Below, in pieces: positions 21,530 to 33,185 of a stretch of DNA of 64,000 nucleotides (its first letter is position 1; every line of letters begins with the position of its first letter). The notes below the pieces were generated by a model. The model was not told where the DNA came from. It saw only the letters and a program-made list of their open reading frames with translations, and did no database searches. Made by a program: the position numbers and the translations under genes. The stretch is from Verticillium longisporum (taxonomy: Eukaryota > Ascomycota > Sordariomycetes > Glomerellales > Plectosphaerellaceae): positions 4,588,001 to 4,652,000 of the forward strand of contig JAETXT010000004.1 of NCBI GenBank assembly GCA_019188255.1, in the 5' to 3' direction.

Positions 21530-22787
21530 GCAATCATTCAATAATCCTGTTCCAGTCGTAGGAAGAACCAACCGTTGGTTACAGTTGGCCCGCGACTTGG
21601 ACCTGAACAAGTAGGCGCCAATGAATTGTGCTTGCGAGTTGGGCCTATTACAGCCATAACGGCATCCCAATGCTGGGTCATTGGCCCGCACATGCAGCCC
21701 TGTTGACCGACCTTCAGGGAGCCAGTAAATATTGGGAGCCTATCACCCGCCCATGGTGCGCTGCTGAGATGGCTAGCGCTGACAAAGTGGCGTTGTCTTC
21801 TGTTTGGCTGTCGCTTTGCTCACCAACGTCTTCCTCTCATTCGCCGGGGAAGATCCGGAGCCTGCACAACCTTGCATGCCACCCCAGGGTCGCAAGAGTA
21901 AGAGTTGAGGGGGCTTTACCCCGCAGCTGCAAGGATGAACGGTGGCGCTGATTCCTCGGTCGCTACGTTTGGCAATGCTTTTGCTCCTGCTGTTACTCGT
22001 GAAAGGGTCCTTTTAAATGCCACTTAGTGAGAACGTACCTCAGTCATGCACAACATACGGGGGCGTTGTGCATATGTCCGGCGACGGTGGTCTGTGTGCC
22101 GCTCTCTTTCAAGAGAAAGCGCGTCAACCAACTCGCCGTATGCCATCGCTTTTTGGTCGCAATGAACCATGGCAACTTCGCCATCTCGACAAGCGTGCCG
22201 ACATAGCCTACTGAACTGGCCCCTATCATTGTTCCTATGCTCTGTGTCGGTTGACAGACCCATGTTTCTCTCAGCCAGACATGAACATACTGTGTAGGTA
22301 ACTGGCGCTTCAGTTGTTCTCCTCCATCTCATGAGTACGAACAGGAGTTACTGAGCGGAGCCGAATAGGAGGCAATGGTGGCGGGTGATAAACCTCGTCA
22401 TCGACTGACCGTTTTCCTGAAAGAGTATAAGTCTCGTCGGAGAGCCGCCACGAGGCGGTCGAGCCCACGAACCCGAAATCCATCGCAGAAGGAGATTTCG
22501 GTATTCTGCTCGTCGGAAATGATGCCTTGAGCTAAGTATCGTCACTCGAGGTTCGAATTGTAACCGTGGCAATTGCTGGAATGGTTAAGATCACACACCG
22601 CCCGATGCCTTTCTAACTGGGTTAGCACGGGCTTGTCTCTTCTCCGATTCTGCCGCTAGTCACGAGACCAGCAAGGGGTTTGTGGTAGTTGGTGCGTCGG
22701 GTGGTGCGCAGATTCAGATCCTGACACTGCAAACACTACACCGTCCACACAGGTACCCAATCGTCGATATTTCGTCATCGATCAGCG
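21530..22787. other. Gene-poor interval
   Basis: Short frames exist on both strands without domains or splice signals. The right end presumably contains the promoter of the F-box-like gene. Confidence 0.4.
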
Positions 22788-23525
22788 ATGCCCATTGACT
22801 TCTTCAGTTTCCCTGGCGAGGTTCGCAATAGGATCTATGAAGATCTTCTTGTCCTCCCGAGACGCTTCGTCTTGAGTTCCACTGGGCTCGACTCGGAAAC
22901 GCCCCTGGTTCTACGCACCATTGGCAATGACACTCCTCTGCCTAGTCTGGCTATTCTCTTGCTAAGCAAACAGACGCACAACGAAGCCAGTTCGATATTC
23001 TACTCCCGAAACTCTATTGAAGCTTCAGACGCTGAGCTTCTTACTTACTTCCTCGATCAAATTGGGTCACGGAATGCAGGTTTTATCCTTCGACTCACGC
23101 TTCCCTTCCCCGCCTTCGTCGATGCCGGACACGGTGCGATCACACTCCATGCAGATGCTATCCAGTCATTCAACCTTATTCGTGTCAGGTGTACGAGTAT
23201 CTTGACCCTGGAGTTTTCAGAGGACGCAACTAGCGCAACCGGCATCCGGATCGACAACCTGCGCAATCCCCAGGGCGTCGATCAGGCACTGTCTCTTATG
23301 GACGCGCAATTTGAAGAAATCCCTTCGCTACATGATGTGGTTTTTCGGGCCGATGAGAGTCAAATGAAGGCTGCTTTGCGTGAGAAATTACGCGGCTATG
23401 GGTGGAAGTTGGAAAACAATGAATACAGAGACTGGCAAATCGACCGATTCTTTGAACATGGAGGGGCAAGCGATGGTCTGGGCTTGCTGTCACATGTGGT
23501 CATTCGGGAGCAGTTGGACTATTAG
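22788..23525 (+). CDS. 2EXR / F-box-like domain protein
   Basis: A single-exon gene of 245 aa. The N-terminus FFSFPGEVRNRIYEDLLV and the following LLLSKQTHNEASSIFYSRN are the hallmark of the fungal 2EXR/F-box-like family. These proteins are common in ascomycetes and usually of unknown function; the F-box relationship suggests substrate recognition, which is not shown. The length is typical. The ATG is the first of the frame and the ORF is intact. It lies 340 bp upstream of the Pol I subunit gene on the same strand. Confidence 0.8.
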   Translation: MPIDFFSFPGEVRNRIYEDLLVLPRRFVLSSTGLDSETPLVLRTIGNDTPLPSLAILLLSKQTHNEASSIFYSRNSIEASDAELLTYFLDQIGSRNAGFILRLTLPFPAFVDAGHGAITLHADAIQSFNLIRVRCTSILTLEFSEDATSATGIRIDNLRNPQGVDQALSLMDAQFEEIPSLHDVVFRADESQMKAALREKLRGYGWKLENNEYRDWQIDRFFEHGGASDGLGLLSHVVIREQLDY

Positions 23526-23868
23526 ACATGACTGGAATCCAGTTGCATGATTGCGCGACCGCGAACCGCACGAGTTGGTCATGCGAAGGAGAACATCGCA
23601 AGGCGTCCAAAAGGAAGCGACCCAGCCCCAGACCATGGAAACGGTACGATGGCGAGTTGGTTCTGGGGTTCGGGCCCCACTCAATGAAAATTTCTGCCGC
23701 TTGTCACCGCTCTCTGACGGATTTTTTCTGAACTGGAGCTCCCAAAAAAAAAACCAAAAGAGCGACAGGCATCTTCAAACGCGCCACTCAAAGGCCTCTT
23801 GCCCAACGACTACCAGTGTCCTTGCCCAATCGATCGATACTTGAATGCTGCTGGGGCTCTAGGGCGAC

Positions 23869-26800
23869 ATGAATATCTCACAGCCTCTCTCGTCGACGAT
23901 CGAGGCGGTGGACTTCACCGTCCTGACCGAGTCCGAAATCAAGGCCATCTCAGTGAAGCGCATTGAGAATGCGAGCACTTTCGACAATCTTCTCAACCCA
24001 GTCCCGGGTGGTCTTTACGATCCTTGTTTAGGTTCTTGGGGAGACTCAATGTGCGTTATATTCCTACATCATACCTTTCGCCTCGTACGTCTCCAACTAA
24101 CAATCACGACTCCTTGTCAGTTGCGCGACATGCACTCTGAACCAGTCGTCCTGCCCTGGCCACCCCGGACACATCGAACTACCTGTACCTGTATACCACC
24201 CTGTGTTCATGGACCAAGCTCTCCGTCTGTTGCGCTCACAATGCATCTACTGCCATGGCTTCCGGATGCGCCAGCGCGACGTCCATGCTTACGCGTGCAA
24301 ATTACGACTTCTGCAATACGGTCTTTTAAATGCCGCGAACCTCATTGATGCTATCGGCGAGGACTTCTGCGGCATGAAGGTGGATGGCCTGGACGAGGAC
24401 AGTGAGGCTGAAGAAGAGGGCGCCGACAATATTATCCAGAGGAGAGAACGCTTTGTGCGACAGCGCCTGGCAACACCTACGTTGGGCCTGGGAGATATCA
24501 TGAAAGGCAAACACGAAGGTGCATCCGAGATGCGCAGAGAGCTGATCAAAGAATTTTTGGCGAACATCATCAAGGCAAAAACGTGCGACAACTGCGGCGG
24601 CATCTCGCCAAACTACCGCAAGGATGCCTATGTCAAAATCTTTGAGAAGCCTCTGTCCGACAGAGACGCAGCAAAGATGGCCCAGAAAGGGCTCAAGAGC
24701 AGGGACGCGATGGCTTTTGCGACTGCACCAAAAGAAAAGAATGGCACCTACAGCATGGACGACAACCTTGTCCAGCATGCAGGTTGCTCCGACGTAGAGT
24801 CGGAGGTGGGGATGCCTAGAGTTGGAGTCCAGGCACAGCAGCAATCGAAGGAGAAGATTCCCTCCAAGCAATTCAAGGCTGGGCCGCACCAGAGACATGT
24901 TAGCGCTATGGAAGTGCGCCAAAGACTGAAACTTCTGTTTGAGAAGGAACAGGAGATCATGTCTTTGGTGTACAGCTCTAAACCATTGAAAAAGAAGCTG
25001 GGCAAGATCACGGCCGATATGTTCTTTCTGCGTGCCATCCTTGTTCCTCCAAATCGATTTCGACCTGAAGCCCGCACCGGCGACTCGCAAATCGCGGAAG
25101 CGCAGCAGAACGCGCTGTACAAAAATATTATCCGAAGCTGCAGCGCTATGGCTCGGATACATCGAAGCATTGGCGAAGCAGATGAGAGTGGGAGAGAAAG
25201 GACCATGACGGACTTGTACCAAGCCTGGTCCGATCTCCAGATTTCAGTCAATTCCCTCATCGACAAGGACAGAAACCCAACCATGGGAGCTGCGGCCAAA
25301 AGAAACGAAGATGGCATCAAGCAAAAGTTGGAGAAAAAGGAAGGCCTTTTTCGAAAGAACATGATGGGAAAGCGTGTCAATTTTGCGGCCCGCAGTGTCA
25401 TCTCCCCAGATCCCAACATCGAGACGAACGAGGTCGGAGTTCCACCCGTATTTGCCCGCAAGTTGACGTATCCTGAACCCGTCACCAGCCACAACTTCCG
25501 TGAGATGCAGCAAGCTGTCATCAACGGCGTGGACAAGTGGCCAGGTGCTGCAGCCGTTGAGTCCGAGAACGGTCAGATCACCAATCTCCGTGGCAAGTCA
25601 GCTGACGAACGTGCTTCACTTGCCAACCAGCTACTTGCGCCCAGCGATAGCAACATGAGCGGCGTGAGGAACAAAAAGGTGTATAGGCATCTAACAAACG
25701 GCGATGTTGTCTTGATGAACCGCCAGCCAACCCTCCATAAGCCTTCCATGATGGGTCACCGGGTTCGTGTGCTGCCTGGGGAGAAAACAATTCGTCTTCA
25801 TTACACCAACTGCAACAGTTACAACGCCGATTTCGACGGAGACGAGATGAACATGCACTTGCCTCAGAACGAGGTGGCCAGAGCTGAAGCTCTTCAGATC
25901 GCCGATACTGATCACCAGTACATTTCGGGAACCGCTGGAAAGCCTCTGCGCGGACTCATCCAAGACCATATCTCCGTATCCGTCGCCCTCTGCAGCAGAG
26001 ATTCGTTTTTCAATAGAGGCGAATACCACCAACTCATCTACGCTGCCCTCCGGCCCGAAAGCGGTCATATTTACGGCGAGCGCATCAGACTCGTGCCTCC
26101 AGCCATCATCAAGCCCGTGCAACGGTGGACTGGCAAGCAGGTCATTACGACCATCCTGAAGAATATTAAACCCCCTGGCGGAGATGGAATCTGGATGAAA
26201 GGCCAGTCACAAATACCAGCAAAACGCTGGGCCCCAAATTCTGAGGAGGGTTTCGTGCTCTTTCAGGATGGCCAATTTATCCATGGCATTCTCGACAAGG
26301 CTCATCTGGGACCCAGCTCAGGCGGCCTTGTGCACTCTATTCATGAGCTGTATGGCCCCGCCGCCGCCGGCAAAATACTCAGCAGTCTTGGACGGTTACT
26401 CACGCGCTACCTTAACATGCGCGCATTCTCATGCGGTATGGACGATCTAAGACTCACTCCTGAGGGTGAAAAGATCCGACGACAAACATTGAGCGCTGCT
26501 TCCAACATCGGTCTCACAGTTGCTTCCAAGTACGTTTCACTCGACAGCCGCAAACCGAGCAGCACAGACCCAGAACTGCTTGTTAGGCTGGAAGAGGTCT
26601 TGCGGGACGACGGCAAATTGGAGGGTCTGGATCTGCTCACGAACGAGCAAAGTAAAGATCTCTCAGCCGCAGTAGCGAATGCTTGTCTTCCGAATGGTCT
26701 TGTGAAGCAATTTCCCAAAAATCAGATGCAGACCATGACTATTTCGGGAGCGAAGGGTGGTTCTGTTAACGCCAACCTCATTTCTTGCTGTCTTGGTCAG

Positions 26801-29005
26801 CAAGTGTTGGAGGGTCGAAGAGTTCCAACCATGGTCAGTGGCAAGACATTACCTTGTTTCCGGCCTTTTGAGTCGGACGTCCGAGCTGGCGGGTACATTG
26901 TGAATAGATTCTTGACCGGCATTCCCCCCCAAGAATACTACTTTCACCATATGGCCGGTCGTGAAGGTCTTATTGATACAGCTGTCAAGACGTCCAGATC
27001 GGGTTATCTTCAGCGATGCATCATCAAAGGCATGGAAGGGCTGACTGTGTCATATGACTCGACAGTCCGTGACGCTGATGGGACATTAGTGCAGTTCCTC
27101 TACGGCGAGGACGGCATTGATGTTACGAAACAAAAGCATTTGCATGATTTTGGGTTCGTACTCCGCAACATCGGTTCGGAATCTGCGCAGATCGGATTTG
27201 GTCATGACTTCAAGCAGAAGGTTGCAGGTCAAAAGGAAGAAGTTTTACGCCATATGAAGAGTGCCATCAAGCACTCCAAGCTTCGCCACGCAGATGTCAA
27301 AGACCCAATCAACTCTCTCGTCAATCCGGCAAATGTCGCATTTGCGACTTCGGAAAAGTTTTACCAGGAGATGACGCAGTATATCAAAGCAAACAGTGCT
27401 GGTCTCATTCGCCAGAAAGGGGAGACAGGGAGCAACTTCCTAAAACCCAGCGTTAGCCGAAAGACGGCAGAGCTCTTTTTCGCTGCCAAGTACATGCGAT
27501 CCTTCGCCGAACCAGGTGAGGGCGTCGGTGTGATCGCCGGTCAGAGTATCGGCGAGCCCTCGACTCAGATGACGCTCAACACCTTCCACTTGGCCGGTCA
27601 TTCCGCAAAAAACGTCACGCTCGGCATTCCTCGCCTCCGTGAAATTCTCATGACGGCCAGCCGGACGATATCTACGCCCGCAATGACTCTCTTTCCCAAT
27701 GAAGAGTTGTCTCAGGCTGAATGTGACTTTTTCGCCAAGTCCATCAGTCGATTGCCTCTATCTCACGTTCTTGACTCGGCAACAGTCGTTGAACGTGCTG
27801 GTAAGGGCAACGATGAAAGGCTTTGCAAGTTTTACGACGTGCGCCTCGACTTCTTCCCATCCGAAGAGTACACGAAGGAATATGCCATCGAGAAGGGTGA
27901 TGTGCTCAACGCGGTGGAAAACACGTTCCTCCGCCATCTAATCAAAATTCTGCTTCGTGAGATACGGATGAAGCAGATGCGAATCAGTCAAGCCACGCCG
28001 CTCGTCGGCACGAAAGCTAGCACTGTAGAGATGAGTTCCGGAGCAGAAGCTAAGGGTGCTCAAGCCGATGACGATGAAGAAGACCAAGACGGAGACGATG
28101 ATGCCACCAATGCTAAGCAGCGTAATAATCGCTCCGAGGCAGTCTCGTACGGGCCTAACGATGAGGCTGACGACGCCGTTCAGAGCCAAATTGCACGCGA
28201 GACGTCCCCCAATGACGATGAGGACACTCCGACACCGGAAAATCTTGTCGACAATGCTGGATCAGACATGGACACTTCTGATCAGGAAGACGATCGTTCG
28301 AACCGGGTTATACAGCGCCACAGCCACGTCTCACGTTTCCGCAGGGACGAGGAATCAGGCGCTTGGTGCGAGTTCACCCTTGAATTCGACGCCAAGACGC
28401 CGAAGCTCTTGATGCTCAACATCATCCAAGCAGCTGTCCAGAAAACCGTCGTACAGGAGATCCCTGGCGTCGCCGGCTGCGTCCTGTCTCACGACCATAA
28501 GCTCACAGATCCCAAGACGGGCGAGGAGCGTGAGGTGTCGGCCATCTACGCGTCAGGTGCTAATATCAGATACATGCAACGCTTCGGTGATTACATCAAC
28601 CCGAACAAAACGCAGTCCAATGACATCGCTTCTGTCCTTGAAGTCTACGGAATCGAGGCGTGTCGCGCTACTATCGTTCTTGAGTTGCATGGTGTCTTCA
28701 GTGGCCATGGAATTTCTGTCGATAACCGGCACCTCAACCTTATCGCCGATTACATGACCCGCAACGGCGCTTATACGCCTTTTAACCGCAATGGCCTGCG
28801 CGGTAACGTGAGCCCCTTCACCAAAATGAGCTTTGAGACTACTGTAGCGTTCCTTAGGGATGCTGCGTTAGACGGCGACTGGGACGACCTTACTACCCCT
28901 AGTAGTCGACTTGTCATGGGAAGACTTGGAAAGTTTGGGACTGGGGCCTTCGATGTGTTGACTTCTTTCCCGATGCGAAATTCTTCTGCTTTGTCCTCCA
29001 CCTGA
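23869..29005 (+). CDS. RPA190: DNA-directed RNA polymerase I largest subunit
   Basis: The catalytic subunit of RNA polymerase I, which transcribes rRNA genes in the nucleolus. Exons 23869-24050 and 24121-29005 give 1688 aa, close to the usual length of about 1660. The intron is 70 nt (GTGCGT, CTAAC, TTGTCAG). The splice restores the zinc site CATCTLNQSSCPGHPGH (residues 62-78). A second Cys pair (CIYC) and a third (CDNCGG) follow. The active-site motif NADFDGDEMN with the three Mg-binding Asp lies near residue 630, and the bridge-helix/trigger-loop region (GVIAGQSIGEPSTQMTLNTF) near residue 1200. An acidic, low-complexity insertion at about 1370-1450, typical of the Pol I subunit, precedes the conserved C-terminus. 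The gene is intact. Confidence 0.97.
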
Positions 29006-29780
29006 GATCAGCCGGTACCTAGGATCTACACATAGATCGAAGGTAGTGAGGTTGGATGGGTCTGGGCAATTTTGACGGGAATACCGCATATATAATGCGC
29101 ACACGACGGACGTCGATTGAGCGACGGAGATTAGTGGCAGATGAGTTCGAGCTAGGCCATGGTCCCTGGCAATTTCATCGTATGTATATTTTTTTCAGCT
29201 TGCCTTCCATGAACATCCCTGCCTGCGGTGGAAACAGATTGTCACGGCCTTGTGCCTCTTCGGGCATGTACAAATCACATTTGGCTTTTCTAGACTTGTG
29301 CGCGCGCGGGCTGCCGTGGCGCTCGTGATTCATCGTTGTTTTTGTTGTTTGGATTCCCTTCACAGTTGGACGAATCTTCATGAGGATACCAAAATCTGAG
29401 AGACTGGTCAGGCGTTCGTGCTTGCAGCCATGATACTAAATGTATTGGTAAGCGTCAGTTTTACTGCGGGGCGGCTGGTCCAAAGGCCATATACGTAAGT
29501 GACTGGCCTCGACATTCTTCTCTAAAATGAAACTCGACTATCTAGACAGACCTATGCTTACTCCTTCTGGGCCTCGCTGACTCGTCAACCACTAGAATCA
29601 CGGTCTTCTGACCTACCAATGGATCCTACTGACAGTCGGAAACTGCGTTGTTTACACAAACCTTGTACCCTTGCCCTAACACCCCACTTGCAAGCGGGTA
29701 TTGTCTAGTCACTCTGCGTCACGGCAAGCATCTCTTGTGTGCCTTACTAGCGCTCGGAACGTACTGTCCTGAAAATCGGC
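29006..29780. other. Intergenic between convergent genes
   Basis: It holds the 3' flanks of the Pol I subunit gene and of the SET-like gene. No coding sequence is supported. Confidence 0.5.
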
Positions 29781-29821
29781 GCACGGACCACAGACGACAT
29801 TATGTCGTCTGTGGCCCGTGC
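29781..29821. repeat. Near-perfect 41-bp palindrome
   Basis: Two 20-base arms (29781-29800 and 29802-29821) are inverted copies with one mismatch, separated by one base. The centre is cgacat-t-atgtcg. The stop codon TAA of the SET-like reading frame (minus strand) lies in the centre, so the mRNA would end its coding part in a strong hairpin. Confidence 0.85.
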
Positions 29822-31545
29822 ACCACCACCTGGTCGCTTCTAGACCAAATTAAAGATACAGTAATCTGGTCATTGTCGATGATGCACCGCTTAGCCTCAA
29901 CCGCCATGACCCATCGCCCGCCTCTTCTTTTTGGTACGAGCACGGCTGATGGATCCTCCGCGTCGCCTAAAAGTCTGAAGCAGTTACCAACCTCTGCCAT
30001 ACGAAGTTGGCACACAGCAGGATGATCATCCAGATCTGGCCTCTGGAAGTCAAAAGTCCAGTGTTTGTCCTCGTAGGTGCCGAGGGGATAGAGATCGCCA
30101 GCAACCACACCGATGAAGCTGCCTTTCTCATAAGCCTCAGCTCCGACATGAGGGGCAATCGCCTGCAACCCTCGAATAGCCCCGTACCTCCTGATCTGCG
30201 GCACCACCTCGACAGTAGTATTCAAGCATAGGCATTTGTCGGCATCACAGTAGTCGCATTGCTTTTCGTCGGCTGGTATCATTGTTGGATCAGCAGGCCA
30301 TATTCTGTCGGTGGGCCAGGCTGTAGGCCTCACTGCTTCCAGGAATCTGCTCTGATCCCAAATGTTGGTGTCTGTAGAAGGAAAGGGCTGTAGTTGCTGT
30401 AACATTTCATCCTCATCGCAAGTCCGCAGATCGATGCCTGTCGATTCCCATCTGAACTCAAGTGGCTGTGAACCACGCTGCAGCGATTTCTCGAACGCAG
30501 AAGCAGGGATGCATACGCTTTCCATGTAGTCATCGTTGAGCAGCGACTGCAAACTCAGCAGCTCCTTTGGATCAAGGTCGAGATAGTCCTTCGCCGGGAC
30601 CTCGAAAGGCTCTTCCTTCTTGAACGGAATGAGACAGAGTAATCCTTCAAGGGGTCCCTGAATGGCGCTCTATTTTCCGCCTTCTGCCTTGTACCGTTGA
30701 TATGTTCGGGGAGTCAGTCCAAGCTCCTGTCGGATCCGGCGGGTCAACACCGCGTCTGGTTGAATCCGGCCATATCCCTTGGTTGTGATCAGATGATGAA
30801 GACGTGTCTTGCACAGACGCTTGTGCAATTCGGCGAGCTCGATGCCCTTCCCCAGCTGCAGAATCCCCTTGACGCATTGCAGGACTTCGTCTTCGTCTTG
30901 ATAGTTCGCAGCTGGTGGACGGAACGCCTGCAACACCCTTTGTGCATCAATGAAGGCAGCAAGCCGACAGACTGCGGATCTGCCCCTGACAGCAGCGGCA
31001 CATTTGAAAACTTTCTCCGATGGTGGCGATTTGATAGTGCTCTGAGGGATATTGCAAAGCGGATCAGAATCGCGGATTTGCTGGCTGATAGCTTGCAATC
31101 CCAAAACAGCTTTCGATTGCTGCCGTCCTGCTCGATCCTGCACCCTGGAAGGTTCAAGCCGGGACCTCTTGGGCGCCAGGTTGTGCCTGACTTTTGCCGT
31201 TGGCTTTCGTTTTCGTCCATTTTGCGGATTTGCACCCGCATCATCCTCACTGTCTGCCGAGTCATCGTTCGTGATAACATCGTCATCCGGGGGAGGAAGG
31301 ACTTTCACGAAGGATTCGTGAGCAAGAGGCAATATTCCGCACTTTTCGCAGACTTTGAGCTTGTACGAATGCTGTCTATGTCCATTTCTGATCCGCCTCA
31401 TCAGAATGGTAGGTATTCTCTGCGCAGAGAATGGCAATCTACTCACCACTTGTCAAGGAGTCTTGTGCAACGAGTGAAGGGATCAACTGTTGGTCTCTTG
31501 GGGGTCTCTAGGAAGATAGAATAATCGATGCCCTTCTCCAAATCT
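29800..31545 (-). pseudogene. SET-domain-like protein, in-frame stop and degenerate core
   Basis: On the minus strand a long frame from about 31420 reaches an in-frame TAG at 30672-30670 and then continues in the same frame to a TAA at 29802-29800. A short upstream exon-like piece (about 31545-31447, ending at GTGAGT) probably belongs to it; the start and first splice are unresolved. The parts match the fungal SET family: a CEKCG pair, ELGLTPRTYQRYKAEGG, a Cys cluster (QCDYCDADKCLC), YGAIRGLQAIAP, KGSFIGVVAGDLYPLGTY, and GNCFRLL. The residues after GNCFRLL, where family members have an NHxC-type motif, read GDAEDPS, and the DNDQITV motif remains. Methyltransferase activity is therefore doubtful. 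It is divergent from the kinase gene, with starts within about 200 bp. Confidence 0.6.
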
Positions 31546-31716
31546 TGGTCCGTTGACCTTTCTTATAACTATTCCCTCACTGCGCTCGGTCCTCTCTTCT
31601 TGATTCCTACGATCAAACAACAGGCGATCCCCTGTCGGTCTCATACCTCCCTCAGGTCCTGACAGGGGAAGTATGATGACGACAAGCAAGCGGAGGAGGG
31701 TATCGTAAGGAGCACA
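31546..31716. promoter_or_regulatory. Shared divergent promoter of the SET-like and kinase genes
   Basis: Only about 170 bp separate the first recognisable piece of the SET-like gene (leftward) from the kinase ATG (rightward). No clear TATA box is seen. Co-regulation of the pair is inferred from this spacing alone. Confidence 0.35.
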
Positions 31717-32817
31717 ATGATCATTTTCCAGTCTGTGCCAGTGGCACCTTTGACAGACGTTTCTGCCTCCACAACTGGCCAAGGCCACGTCGTCCCCCTT
31801 GTTGCTCATCCGTTAGAGCAGCTCAGGATGGGAGACAAGGCTTGCATCATTGGCCCCGGCGGCGAAGAGTATGTGTTGACTCGAGAGGCCAATATCATGA
31901 CGACCAGAAACACGCAAGTCTTCCAGGCCCAGCATTCGCAGCTACCTGGAGACATGGCTGTCGTGAAGGTGATTCGAACGCCGTCCCACGACATTCAACT
32001 GGGTGCATCAGACCCGAGCGCCATGCAGATTAGCAGAGCAGCGGAGATGTGGCTGAAGGAGTATAAAAATCACTCGAAATTGTCTCAGCATGTGAGTGCA
32101 AAATGTCAGAAGGAGGGCATACCATTCATGACAGCTGACCCTTCTTTTGCTTCAACTGGACAGACAACCGTCGTTCGTCTACATGAAGCTGACGCCAGGT
32201 TCCTCTCGCTATACATGGAGCACGTCGATGCACCGGCACTGGCGAGTTGTCGTGGGCAAGATCCGAATCCGATGTGCACATTGAGCGAGGCCGACGCGCT
32301 GCGTGTGATGGCCGACATGACCACTGCACTCTTATACATCCATGAGCAGGGCATTGTGCCCAATGACATCAAGCCTGCCAACATCCTCTACTCGCCGACC
32401 CGCGGTGCAGTTCTTATCGATTTCGGCCTATCATCGGAGCTTTCTAACAAGAGAAGAATACACAATGGCGGGTCGCCATGGTATGTACCGCCCGACTACC
32501 TGACTACGGGATAACGCGGGCCGTCGGGCGACGTGTTTGCACTGGGGGTGGTCATGTTGTTTCTTCTTCGTAAGCTGCCGCTCCCGGAGCTGAGATCTCC
32601 TCGGCTCAACTGGATTATTGCCGACGTGAGGACGCCTGGCCGCGGAAGAGGAGAAGAGGCCCGTGAAGCCATGAATCGATGGCAGGAGATTGTGAGAAAA
32701 GCCTCACAGCTTTTGGATATTCAGAAGTTAAAGCCAGACAGGTTGGTTCATGGGATGCTCGCCAACAATATGCGGATCAGAATTGGCGTGCGCGATTTGA
32801 TCGATAGTTTATCTTGA
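31717..32817 (+). pseudogene. Fungal protein kinase-like gene with one in-frame TAA
   Basis: A 366-codon frame from the ATG at 31717 is interrupted only by TAA at 32512-32514 (codon 266). Before it lie kinase features: a lysine strand (MAVVKVI), catalytic loop VPNDIKPANILY (the HRD-type His is Pro; Asp, Lys and Asn are kept), the Mg motif LIDFGLSSE and SPWYVPPDYL. After it the same frame gives RGPSGDVFALGVVMLFLL, which is the normal subdomain IX, and a C-lobe to 32817. GTATGT at 32480 could suggest an intron, but splicing there would remove the conserved kinase segment. I therefore read the TAA as a nonsense mutation (CAA to TAA would fit). Confidence 0.7.
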
Positions 32818-33185
32818 CACGCGAGAACCCCGTCACCATAGCTATAATAAGATAGACCCGGCATAGGCATCGTTGTGGATGTGAAAGCGTTGTGGGGGGA
32901 TGTGAAGGTGGCATAGGCTCCAGCAAGACAAAAGGAATGATGCGGACTTGAAAGGTACGAGAGTCCTCCCTTCCAGAGCTGCGGAGTAATCTCAGTCAGG
33001 CGATTTGAGGTCATGCCAAGATAGCGGAGCGGATTAACTTTTAGTGAGTTCAAATACTGATTATATAATCCGTTGACCCGTCGTGATCAAGGACGCCCCG
33101 AGGCCCGAACCTGAGTCTGCCGCTTCCAACATCTTCCACCTCGCCTTCATCTACGAACCGACGAGCAACTCAAGCGACCCCCGAA

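Noticed and set aside
22480..22600. tRNA-like B box (GGTTCGAATTG)
   Set aside because: No matching A box, acceptor stem or anticodon arm at the right distance.
24326..25536. Long minus-strand frames of 262 and 298 codons
   Set aside because: They are antisense to the RNA polymerase I subunit gene and share no independent evidence.
32478..32520. GTATGT donor in the kinase gene that could make the TAA intronic
   Set aside because: Any downstream acceptor would remove the conserved subdomain IX (GDVFALGVV), which is present in frame just after the stop.
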